From UBA12170 sp964293475 (GTDB lineage Bacteria > Bacteroidota > Bacteroidia > Bacteroidales > UBA12170), in the NCBI GenBank assembly GCA_964293475.1, contig CAXYYJ010000014.1, forward strand, positions 1-64,000: a stretch of DNA of 64,000 nucleotides, in the 5' to 3' direction. The notes under the pieces were generated by a model. The model did no database searches. It was not told the DNA's origin and saw nothing but the letters and a program-made list of their open reading frames with translations. How positions within the stretch are numbered: position 1 is the first letter of the stretch; each line of letters begins with the position of its first letter. Shown here in pieces: positions 26,371 to 34,737 of this stretch. The translations under genes and the position numbers were made by a program.

Positions 26371-28281
26371 TTATTTCACTTCTTCGAAGTCTACATCGGT
26401 AACTTCGTCTTGTCCGCCGGCTTTTTGACCGCCTTGCGACGATTGGCCGGGATTGGGGTTGGCACCTGTCTGCTGCTCGTTGGGCTGCTGATACATGTGC
26501 TGGCTGGCTTCCTGCCAAATTTGATTCAGCGTGGCCATATGAGCGTCGATACCAGCAAAGTCTCTTTTTTGGTGAGCCTCTTTTAAATCGGCAGCGGCTT
26601 TTTCAATGCCAGCTTTTTTGTCGGCGGGAAGTTTATCGCCATACTCTTTCAGCTGTTTCTCGGTTTGAAAAACCAGACTATCGGCCTGATTGAGCTTGTC
26701 GGCTTCCTCTTTCATTTTTCTGTCCACATCGGCATTGGCTTCGGCTTCCTGTTTCATGCGTTTGATTTCGTCGTCGCTGAGACCCGAAGAAGCTTCAATT
26801 CTGATGCTTTGTTGTTTGCCGGTTCCTTTGTCTTTGGCACTTACGTGCAGAATACCGTTGGCATCGATATCGAAGGTAACTTCGATTTGCGGCACGCCAC
26901 GTGGTGCTGGTGGAACTCCGTCGAGGTGGAAACGACCAAGGCTCTTGTTTTGATTGGCCATGGGGCGCTCGCCCTGAAGGATATGAATCTCAACCGAAGG
27001 CTGATTGTCGCTGGCGGTGGAGAAAGTCTCCGATTTCTTGATTGGAATGGTTGTGTTCGACTCAATCATTTTGGTCATAACACCACCAAGGGTTTCGATA
27101 CCCATGCTTAGCGGAGTAACATCCAAAAGCAGTACGTCTTTCACGTCGCCCGAAAGCACACCCCCTTGAATACAAGCACCTACAGCAACTACTTCGTCAG
27201 GATTTACACCTTTGGAAGGCTCTTTGCCAAAGAACTTCTTCACCACTTCCTGAATGGCAGGAATACGGGTGGATCCCCCAACAAGAATTACTTCGTCCAC
27301 GTCGGCCGCTGTCATGCCGGCATCTTTCAAAGCCTGACGACAAGGTTCAATGGTTCTCTCCACCAAACTGTGAGTGATTTGGTCGAATTTAGAACGGGTT
27401 AATTTCTTTACCAAGTGTTTTGGAACACCGTCAACTGGCATGATATAAGGCAGGTTGATTTCGGTTTCAGAGGATGAAGAGAGCTCAATCTTAGCTTTTT
27501 CTGCGGCTTCTTTCAAGCGTTGCAGTGCCATGGGGTCTTTCTTCAAATCCACACCTTCATCATTTTTAAATTCCTGAGCCAACCAGTCGATAATCACCTG
27601 ATCGAAATCATCACCACCAAGGTGGGTATCGCCGTTGGTCGATTTTACTTCGAAAACGCCGTCGCCCAGTTCGAGGATGGAAATATCGAAAGTACCGCCG
27701 CCCAAGTCGTATACGGCAATTTTCTGATCGATGTTTTTCTTGTCTAATCCATAAGCCAAAGCCGCAGCTGTGGGCTCGTTGATAATTCTTCTCACAATGA
27801 GACCGGCAATTTCTCCGGCTTCTTTGGTGGCTTGACGTTGGCTGTCGCTAAAATAAGCTGGAACTGTAATAACAGCTTCAGTAACTTCCTGACCAAGAAA
27901 ATCTTCTGCAGTTTTTTTCATTTTCTGCAAAATCATGGCCGAAATTTCCTGAGGTGAATATTTACGATCGTCGATTTGAACGCGGGGTGTATTGTTGTCG
28001 CCTTTTACCACTTCGTAGGGCACGCGGCTTTTTTCCATTTGCACTCTGTCGAAGGTTTCGCCCATAAATCTCTTAATAGAGAAAATGGTTTTTCTTGGGT
28101 TTGTAATCGCCTGACGTTTAGCAGGATCGCCCACTTTTCGCTCTCCATTTTCGGTAAAAGCTACAATTGATGGAGTGGTTCTGCGACCTTCGCTGTTTTG
28201 AATAACAACTGGTTCATTACCTTCCATAACTGCAACGCAGCTGTTGGTTGTACCTAAGTCTATTCCAATAATTTTTCCCAT
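26371..28281 (-). CDS. dnaK: Chaperone DnaK (Hsp70)
   Basis: DnaK is the ATP-dependent Hsp70 chaperone. The 636 aa product has the ATPase domain starting MGKIIGIDLGTTNSCVAVMEG and containing DLGGGTFDISIL and VGGSTRIPA. The substrate-binding domain follows from about 390, then a helical lid and a disordered tail rich in Gln, Gly and Asn ending VTDVDFEEVK. Neither dnaJ nor grpE is adjacent. The ATG at 28281 is preceded by a strong AAAGGAGA ribosome-binding site. A -24/-12-like element about 70 nt upstream resembles the one ahead of hsp20 at 38524. Confidence 0.98.
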   Translation of the reverse strand: MGKIIGIDLGTTNSCVAVMEGNEPVVIQNSEGRRTTPSIVAFTENGERKVGDPAKRQAITNPRKTIFSIKRFMGETFDRVQMEKSRVPYEVVKGDNNTPRVQIDDRKYSPQEISAMILQKMKKTAEDFLGQEVTEAVITVPAYFSDSQRQATKEAGEIAGLIVRRIINEPTAAALAYGLDKKNIDQKIAVYDLGGGTFDISILELGDGVFEVKSTNGDTHLGGDDFDQVIIDWLAQEFKNDEGVDLKKDPMALQRLKEAAEKAKIELSSSSETEINLPYIMPVDGVPKHLVKKLTRSKFDQITHSLVERTIEPCRQALKDAGMTAADVDEVILVGGSTRIPAIQEVVKKFFGKEPSKGVNPDEVVAVGACIQGGVLSGDVKDVLLLDVTPLSMGIETLGGVMTKMIESNTTIPIKKSETFSTASDNQPSVEIHILQGERPMANQNKSLGRFHLDGVPPAPRGVPQIEVTFDIDANGILHVSAKDKGTGKQQSIRIEASSGLSDDEIKRMKQEAEANADVDRKMKEEADKLNQADSLVFQTEKQLKEYGDKLPADKKAGIEKAAADLKEAHQKRDFAGIDAHMATLNQIWQEASQHMYQQPNEQQTGANPNPGQSSQGGQKAGGQDEVTDVDFEEVK

Positions 28282-28287
28282 TTTTTG

Positions 28288-28295
28288 TCTCCTTT
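28288..28295 (-). promoter_or_regulatory. Strong Shine-Dalgarno of dnaK
   Basis: On the minus strand AAAGGAGA lies six bases before the dnaK ATG. It is unusual for Bacteroidota, where most leaders lack such a sequence. Confidence 0.75.
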
Positions 28296-28351
28296 GTATA
28301 TTTTAATGTTTTTATAATTTCTTTAAAATCACTGTTTTTCTAAGCCAATGG

Positions 28352-28366
28352 TCAATATCTATGCCA
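28352..28366 (-). promoter_or_regulatory. Candidate dnaK promoter, sigma-54-like
   Basis: Read on the minus strand the element is TGGCAT-AGATA-TTGA. Spacing fits the sigma-54 pattern (TGGCAC-N5-TTGC), but the conserved C near -12 is replaced by A, as it also is ahead of hsp20. It ends 70 nt before the start codon. No CAAAnnTA (minus-strand TAnnTTTG) was found in the intergenic region, which makes this candidate more interesting. Confidence 0.4.
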
Positions 28367-28622
28367 AAGGCGGGATGGCAATTTTGTTGTCATTAATTGT
28401 GTCAAAAAGGCAGAAGCTTAAAACAACTATTTTACATTAAGTCATATTTTGTCTGGAAAAATCGACAATATATGGACAGAATTTCATCATTCTTATTCTT
28501 GCTACTGGATTTTAAATGAGTGCTTTTATGTTTCGGGGGGGGCGATGATTTTTAACAGTTCAGAAAATTTTTAATTCTGGAATCTCCAGTTTTTTAAATG
28601 CATATTTGTATCAGAAATTGTT
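28367..28622. promoter_or_regulatory. dnaK-ispG divergent control region
   Basis: The gap between dnaK and ispG holds no gene. Minus-strand TGACA words lie at 28388-28392 and 28400-28404, GACAAAAT at 28446-28453 (minus), and CGACAATAT at 28463-28471 (plus). The last two words also occur ahead of hsp20. A run of eight G lies at 28535-28542. For ispG, CATATTTG at 28601-28608 is one mismatch from TAnnTTTG. Confidence 0.4.
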
Positions 28623-28637
28623 TTGAATGATGAAGTC

Positions 28638-30356
28638 ATGGTAAGGAGTAACGAAATAAAAATAGGAAATATAGCAGTTGGTGGGGAAAATAGTATCGTC
28701 TTACAATCCATGACTTCCACTTCCACCAAAGACATTGGGGCCACCTATGAGCAGGTAATCAGATTGATAGAAGCGGGCGCCCATTTGGTGAGAATTACTG
28801 CACGTGACCTGGAAGAAGCTGATAATATTGGAACCATAAAACAAATGTTGCTGAAAGCCGGGCATGATATTCCCTTAGTTGCCGATATTCATTTTAATGC
28901 AAAAATTGCCGACAGAGCAGCAACATTAATAGAGAAAGTGCGGATAAATCCGGGAAACTATCTCGATAAAAGAACTGGGAAAATTCAGTGGACAGAGGAT
29001 GAATATCGCCAAGAGCTTGAGAATATTAGGATAAGATTGAGCCAATTGGTTGAAATCTGTAAAGCCCATGGAACAGCAATAAGAATTGGGGTGAATCATG
29101 GAAGCTTGTCGGAGCGCATAGTTAGTAAATATGGCGATTCTCCTTTGGGAATGGCCGAAGCTGCCCTGGAGTTTGCCCAGATATTTCAAGAGCTCGATTT
29201 TCACAAATTGATTATTTCGCTTAAAGCCAGCAATGTGGGAGTGATGGTAGCAGCCAATGAGATTTTTGTGGAAAAGGCAAAAATCAAAGGATTGAATTAT
29301 CCGCTGCATTTGGGTGTTACCGAAGCGGGGAATGATGAAGATGGAAGAATTAAATCGGCCTTGGGAATTGGCTATCTCTTGAGTTGTGGAATTGGTGAAA
29401 CCATTCGGGTATCGCTCACCGAAGAGCCTGAAGTGGAAATTCCTGTTGCCAGAAAAATTGTAGAAATTGCTCAAAAAAATCTTTGGCTTAACAATATTTC
29501 GGTCACTTCAATCTATTCGCGGCGGAAAAGTTTGCCAGTACTAAATATTGGTAATCAACTAATTCCAATGGTCATTGAGACTGGAAAGGGTGAGAATATT
29601 ACCACTGAAGCTGATTATTTGGTGGACAAGGGGAGCTTGGTTTGGGAATCTAAATCCGGTATAATTTTCCCCTTGAGCTGGTCAGAATTTTTGACTCATG
29701 AACCCGTTAACGAAAAGAATTTCTATGTGACACTGAATCCGCTAACATTCACCGATGCTCAGTTATCCTTACTAAAGCAGAAGCAATTGGTGGTATTGGT
29801 GATTCATAAAACCCCCGAAAAACCTGTTCAGGCAGTTCATGATTTAATGAAGAGAATAGAACAGTTGGGAGTTGAAAACCCAGTTGTGCTCAGAATAGAC
29901 AGCGAAGAAAAAGACTATGAAAACCTGATGCTCGAAGCTACCATTTTGTCCGGTCCCTTTTTGCTTCATGGTCTTTTGGATGGCTTGTGGATAAATTCCC
30001 CCGGTTTTAATACGGCATCCATAAGTTTTGGTATACTGCAGGCCAGCCGTCAGCGCATAAGCAAAACAGAGTATATCGCTTGCCCTTCCTGCGGTCGGAC
30101 TCTTTTTGATATCCAGGAAAAGCTGCGTGAGATACAATTGAAAACCAGGTCGATGGCGGGTTTGAAAATTGCAGTGATGGGTTGTATAGTTAATGGTCTG
30201 GGTGAAATGGCCGACGCCGACTACGGTTATGTGGGAGCAGGCCCGGGCAAGGTAAATATTTATCACCGCCACGAACTCATCAAAAAAAATATACCACAGG
30301 ATCAGGCAGCGGACGAGCTATTATCGCTTATTGACGAAACATATATTATTAATTGA
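28638..30356 (+). CDS. ispG: 4-hydroxy-3-methylbut-2-enyl diphosphate synthase IspG, extended form
   Basis: IspG is an iron-sulfur enzyme of the MEP isoprenoid pathway that converts MEcPP to HMBPP. The 572 aa product is much longer than the E. coli enzyme because it carries the extra central domain known from Bacteroidota, Chlamydia and plants (roughly residues 275-440 here). The N-terminal TIM barrel (QSMTSTSTKD to about 270) and the C-terminal cluster domain with CPSCGRTLFD and a third Cys in MGCIVNGLGEMADADYG are intact. I start it at the ATG 28638; a TTG at 28623 would add five residues. The electron donor is not encoded nearby. Confidence 0.94.
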   Translation: MVRSNEIKIGNIAVGGENSIVLQSMTSTSTKDIGATYEQVIRLIEAGAHLVRITARDLEEADNIGTIKQMLLKAGHDIPLVADIHFNAKIADRAATLIEKVRINPGNYLDKRTGKIQWTEDEYRQELENIRIRLSQLVEICKAHGTAIRIGVNHGSLSERIVSKYGDSPLGMAEAALEFAQIFQELDFHKLIISLKASNVGVMVAANEIFVEKAKIKGLNYPLHLGVTEAGNDEDGRIKSALGIGYLLSCGIGETIRVSLTEEPEVEIPVARKIVEIAQKNLWLNNISVTSIYSRRKSLPVLNIGNQLIPMVIETGKGENITTEADYLVDKGSLVWESKSGIIFPLSWSEFLTHEPVNEKNFYVTLNPLTFTDAQLSLLKQKQLVVLVIHKTPEKPVQAVHDLMKRIEQLGVENPVVLRIDSEEKDYENLMLEATILSGPFLLHGLLDGLWINSPGFNTASISFGILQASRQRISKTEYIACPSCGRTLFDIQEKLREIQLKTRSMAGLKIAVMGCIVNGLGEMADADYGYVGAGPGKVNIYHRHELIKKNIPQDQAADELLSLIDETYIIN

Positions 30357-30380
30357 AGCAGTGAATAGTTAAACCTTAAA

Positions 30381-31457
30381 ATGGCGAGCATGAAAAATAT
30401 ACTATTGGTAATCTTTGGAACTTTTTTGCTGGTTTCGGTAAATATTGCACAAAACATTCAGTTGATACATCAAAACCATCTCCTGCAGAATGGCGAAGAA
30501 ATTATTCTATTGGGACAATCTGATTTATTCGATATGGCCATTGATTTGGAAGTGAAAAACAATACGCTGAATACGGCCAGCATTAGTTGTAAGCGCTATG
30601 AGCTCGATACTCTCACCATGTCGGCGCTATATATGTGCTGGGCCAATTGTACTGTTTTGCCTTTTGGAGGCACTGTTACTCTGGGTCCGCAGGAATCATC
30701 GGAATTGTTTAGTGCCCACATCAATCCCAATGGACATTTTGGGGTTGAAAGGAATCTTTATACTTTCTACAACGAGCAAAATCCTGCCGACAGTATGAGT
30801 TTTATTGCCGTTTTTACAACCACAGATTTTGTCCCCGTGGATGAGCAAGGTGAGCCAATGATTCATCAATCGGTTGAGTTTTGGGGAACGCCCGAAGCAG
30901 AAATTGCCTTTGACGGATTTTTTCTTAGCAATTTGAGTGAAAATGAATTGGAGATTGTGGTGGAACAGGAAATTGTTGAATTGGCCGATGGAGCGGAGGT
31001 GAGTTTTCAGTGGGGAGGCTCAACATATAATCAACTTTCGCAACCGGTAAATTTGCCGGCATTTTCTATTGATTCTTCTTTTTCTGTTGATTATCATGCG
31101 GGTTCTGCATTGGGAATCAGTATTTTAAAGTATCATTTTTTCGAGGAATCTAACCCCGAAAATGCTCATCAACTCACATTGATTTTTAATACAACATCGG
31201 TAGGCCTGGCAGAGTCTGAAACAGAAAATTTTAGGGTTTATCCCAATCCATCCCTCGGGATGCTATTTTTTGATTTCGGGAATGTGATGCAGGATGGCGA
31301 GCTTCAGATTTTCAATTCATTGGGAAGTCTTATTACTCAAGCACCCATTTATGGTTCTAATGGCGTTTTGACCATTCAATTGGCATCTGGTCAGTATTTT
31401 TGCAGAGTGATGCGGAAAAATGGGCAGAGTGAATCGAAAAAAATTGTCATCTACTAA
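30381..31457 (+). CDS. Small T9SS-secreted protein of unknown function
   Basis: The 358 aa product has a signal peptide (MKNILLVIFGTFLLVSVNIAQ after a possible three-residue extension). A region of about 240 residues follows without a family I recognise, containing one pair of Cys in YMCWANCTVLP and predicted beta strands. The C-terminal T9SS sorting domain (about 275-358) has core VYPNPSLGM and ends SKKIVIY. It lies 24 bp after ispG on the same strand, so it may be cotranscribed, although the functions are unrelated. It is probably an extracellular or surface protein; the role is unknown. Confidence 0.75.
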   Translation: MASMKNILLVIFGTFLLVSVNIAQNIQLIHQNHLLQNGEEIILLGQSDLFDMAIDLEVKNNTLNTASISCKRYELDTLTMSALYMCWANCTVLPFGGTVTLGPQESSELFSAHINPNGHFGVERNLYTFYNEQNPADSMSFIAVFTTTDFVPVDEQGEPMIHQSVEFWGTPEAEIAFDGFFLSNLSENELEIVVEQEIVELADGAEVSFQWGGSTYNQLSQPVNLPAFSIDSSFSVDYHAGSALGISILKYHFFEESNPENAHQLTLIFNTTSVGLAESETENFRVYPNPSLGMLFFDFGNVMQDGELQIFNSLGSLITQAPIYGSNGVLTIQLASGQYFCRVMRKNGQSESKKIVIY

Positions 31458-31621
31458 ATCATTCTGTTAAAAAGCGGATTATTATTAATTGTTGAAAATT
31501 TTCGGCCCTAAGCTTCAAACGTTTGCGGAATTGGGATAATACTATAAAATGCTGATATACAGTATTTTAAATTCATTGAAAATATTCGCTATTATTTCAA
31601 CTTTTCTCATTGGGATTCTTT

Positions 31622-31629
31622 TAAATTTG
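31622..31629 (+). promoter_or_regulatory. Candidate promoter of trkA-trkH
   Basis: TAAATTTG matches TAnnTTTG and lies 125 bp before the trkA start, implying a long leader. The rest of the gap 31458-31754 shows no gene or clear terminator. Confidence 0.4.
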
Positions 31630-31754
31630 GAATTTGTATTATGCTTGTGATGGCGAGAAATGTTGTTTCTCTATATTGCCTGGCAACGGTTTTATACAAA
31701 GCCAATCCCACGGGGGAAAAGAATCAGATACATCGCTTTTAAAAGATAAAGCCC

Positions 31755-33098
31755 ATGAAAATAATCATAGCAGGAGATGGAGAAGTTGGATTGCATTTGG
31801 CGAAACTTTTGGCTGATGATAACCATAATATTACCTTTATCGATCCGCATGAGGATATTATAAATACAGTATCTGCCCACACCGATTTAATGCCTTTGGT
31901 GGGTAGCTCCATTTCTGTTGATGTTCTTGAGGATGCCAATGTTAAAAATGCCGATTTGCTTATTGCTGTGCTTCACGATGAAGCCATTAATTTGCTAACT
32001 GCCATCCTTGGGAAGAAACTGGGGGCAAAAAAGACCATTGCGCGAATATCGAACCCAGAGTTTTTGAGTAACAGGAATAAAGCTTTATTTTTGGAAAAAG
32101 GGGTCGATATTCTTATCAATCCAGAGCATGTGGTTGCAAATGAAGTGGTTCAATTGCTCAAGCAAACTGCGGCCACCGAAATATTTGAATTCTCGGGGGG
32201 AAAGCTTCAGTTGTTTCTTATAAAACTCGACAAACAGGCCTTGGTGGTGAATAAAACCCTCACTCAGATTGCAGCAGAATTTCCAAAACTCGATTTTAGA
32301 GCCGTCGCCATTCATAGGAAGCGTCAAACATTTATCCCCAGCGGAAACGATTATTTTCTCGAAGGCGATTTAGCCTATGTTATCACAAAACCGGGTGGAG
32401 TTGAGCTTCTTCTCGAATTGGGTGGAAAAGAGAATTACAATATCAGAGATATTATGCTCGTAGGCGGAGGTCGAATTGGCCGGTTAACTGCTGCGCAACT
32501 TCAGCATAGCTTAAATATCAAACTTTTCGAAATAGATCCCAAAAGAGCTATGGCATTAACTCATGAACTCGATAAAACCCTGATTATTAATGGAGATGCG
32601 CGTGATATGGATTTACTGGAAGACGAGGGAATAAGAGAAATGGATGCCTTTATAGCAGCTACCAATCATACCGAAACCAATATTCTTACCTGTCTGCATG
32701 CCAAAAGCCTGGGAATAAAGAAAACCATTGCTCTGGTTGAGAATATTGAGTATATAGATATTGCGCAAAACATTGGTATTGATACCATTATCAATAAAAA
32801 ACTCACAACGGCAAGTGCCATAAACCTGTACACCATGGATGCTCAGGTAACCACGGTGAAATGTCTAAGCGGAATCAATGCCGATGTGATTGAGCTGGTT
32901 GCCATGCCCAAATCGTACGTCACAAAAAAACCACTGAAAAATTTAGTAGTTCCTGAAGGAAGTATTATTGGCGGAATTATCAGGGCAAATGAAGGCTATA
33001 TTGCCACCGGCGATTTCCAATTGCAGGAAGGTGATAAAGCCGTAGTTTTTGCGCTTCCACATGCCATTCATAAAGTAAACAAACTTTTTAAAAGCTAA
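31755..33098 (+). CDS. trkA: Trk potassium uptake regulator TrkA
   Basis: TrkA is the cytoplasmic nucleotide-binding subunit that gates the TrkH potassium channel. The 447 aa product contains two RCK modules. The first Rossmann fold opens MKIIIAGDGEVGLHLAKLL and the second opens IMLVGGGRIGRLTAAQL near residue 235. Each is followed by a TrkA-C domain (about 135-215 and 365-447). The length and duplication match the Trk/Ktr two-module type. trkH starts 3 bp after the stop, so the genes form an operon. Confidence 0.96.
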   Translation: MKIIIAGDGEVGLHLAKLLADDNHNITFIDPHEDIINTVSAHTDLMPLVGSSISVDVLEDANVKNADLLIAVLHDEAINLLTAILGKKLGAKKTIARISNPEFLSNRNKALFLEKGVDILINPEHVVANEVVQLLKQTAATEIFEFSGGKLQLFLIKLDKQALVVNKTLTQIAAEFPKLDFRAVAIHRKRQTFIPSGNDYFLEGDLAYVITKPGGVELLLELGGKENYNIRDIMLVGGGRIGRLTAAQLQHSLNIKLFEIDPKRAMALTHELDKTLIINGDARDMDLLEDEGIREMDAFIAATNHTETNILTCLHAKSLGIKKTIALVENIEYIDIAQNIGIDTIINKKLTTASAINLYTMDAQVTTVKCLSGINADVIELVAMPKSYVTKKPLKNLVVPEGSIIGGIIRANEGYIATGDFQLQEGDKAVVFALPHAIHKVNKLFKS

Positions 33099-33101
33099 GA
33101 A

Positions 33102-34595
33102 ATGCGCAGGCAATCCATGAATTTCAGAATGATTTTTAGGATCATTAGTCTGCTCTTAATTCAGGTTGGACTTGCCATGCTCACAGCTTTAGCCTTCTCG
33201 CTCTATTACCATCCTGAGGGAATTCACGATTTTCAACTTTTTAAAGGCACTTCTGAGTTTTATCCCATTTTGATGGCCGGGTTACTAACTGTTCTGGTGG
33301 GTGCTTTGGGAGCATTTGTTAACCGGAACGCGCCAAAAACCACCACCCGAAAAGAAGCCTATCTTGTGGTTACTTTTAGCTGGATTGCCATTTCGTTTTT
33401 TGGGAGTCTGCCCTTCTATTTTAGTGGTTATTTTAATTCGTTCACCGATTGTTTTTTTGAAACAATTTCGGGCTTTACAACTACTGGAGCCAGTATTTTA
33501 ACCGACATTGAAGTGATACCTCATGGCTTGCTTTATTGGCGTTCGCTAACCCATTGGCTTGGGGGAATGGGAGTTATAGTTCTCTCCTTAGCTATTTTGC
33601 CCTTGCTTGGAATCGGGGGAATGCAGCTTTTTTCCGCTGAAGCGCCAGGACCCACAGCCGATAAAATCCATCCCAAAGTAAAAGAAATGGCAAAACGCCT
33701 TTGGGGAATTTATACTTTGGTAACCATAGTGCTCATCGGCTTGTTGATGTTGGGCGAAATGAATTTTTTCGATGCCATTTGTCATGCTTACGCCACCATG
33801 GGAACCGGTGGATTTTCCACAAAGAATGCAAGTATCATAAATTTTTCAGCATATACTCAATATGTAATTATCTTTTTTATGATGGTAGCTGGTACAAATT
33901 TTAACCTGGTTTACTTTGGTTTGAAGAGAAAGTTTAGCAAAATAAGAAGCAATGAGGAGTTCTTATTTTATATCGCCATTATTGCCATTTCAACACTGTT
34001 TATCACCGCTGTTTTGTGGTTTCAGGAAGGAATGGCTATTGAAAAGACTTTTCGCGATAGCTTGTTTCAGGTGGTCTCAATTATAACCACTACAGGATTT
34101 GTAAGCTCCGATTATTTATTGTGGCCCTCGCAATTGTGGGTGGTGTTATTTTTGCTGTTTTTTGTTGGAGGGAGTGCAGGTAGTACAGGCGGCGGGGTAA
34201 AGGTAATCCGTATCTTGCTCTTGATTAAAAATAGTCTGCTAGAGTTTAGGCGACTCATTCATCCCCAGGCCATTATACCTGTTCGGCTCAACGGGAAACC
34301 CGTAGCTTCAAATACCATATTTTTGGTGTTCTCGTTTTTCCTTTTTTATATTTCAACTTTTGTATTTGGGGTGGTATTGCTGATGCTTGTTAATATGGAT
34401 TTTGTTTCCGCGATTGGAGCATCTGCCTCAGCATTGGGAAATATTGGTCCCGGATTAGGCAGTGTTGGTCCAGTATTTAATTATGCCCATATTCCAGCTT
34501 TTGGTAAGTGGGTTTTATCTGCACTCATGCTTTTGGGTCGATTAGAGCTATTTACTGTCCTTATCATATTTTCCCCCACCTTCTGGCGAAAATAA
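33102..34595 (+). CDS. trkH: Trk potassium transporter membrane subunit TrkH
   Basis: The 497 aa inner-membrane protein takes up K+ together with TrkA. It has about ten hydrophobic segments and the four pore-loop signatures of the SKT superfamily: SGFTTTGASIL, MGTGGFST, ITTTGFVSSDY and LGNIGPGLG. Start candidates are ATG codons at 33102 and 33117; the first leaves 3 bp after trkA. The ends of trkH and the FG-GAP gene converge across 142 bp with no clear terminator. Confidence 0.96.
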   Translation: MRRQSMNFRMIFRIISLLLIQVGLAMLTALAFSLYYHPEGIHDFQLFKGTSEFYPILMAGLLTVLVGALGAFVNRNAPKTTTRKEAYLVVTFSWIAISFFGSLPFYFSGYFNSFTDCFFETISGFTTTGASILTDIEVIPHGLLYWRSLTHWLGGMGVIVLSLAILPLLGIGGMQLFSAEAPGPTADKIHPKVKEMAKRLWGIYTLVTIVLIGLLMLGEMNFFDAICHAYATMGTGGFSTKNASIINFSAYTQYVIIFFMMVAGTNFNLVYFGLKRKFSKIRSNEEFLFYIAIIAISTLFITAVLWFQEGMAIEKTFRDSLFQVVSIITTTGFVSSDYLLWPSQLWVVLFLLFFVGGSAGSTGGGVKVIRILLLIKNSLLEFRRLIHPQAIIPVRLNGKPVASNTIFLVFSFFLFYISTFVFGVVLLMLVNMDFVSAIGASASALGNIGPGLGSVGPVFNYAHIPAFGKWVLSALMLLGRLELFTVLIIFSPTFWRK

Positions 34596-34737
34596 ACCCC
34601 TCCCATATTTTAAATTACGCTACTCGTTGTGTTATAAATTGGCTGATTTACTGATTTTGGTCTTGCCTCAACCAGTATAATAGTGCTTTAGACTAAGTTC
34701 TTGAATTACAATATATTGATTTTCAATTATTGGATAA

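Noticed and set aside
31458..31754. Possible small gene ahead of trkA (about 31634-31816)
   Set aside because: The frame overlaps the trkA start, has no family features and no promoter-start logic; it is probably leader sequence.
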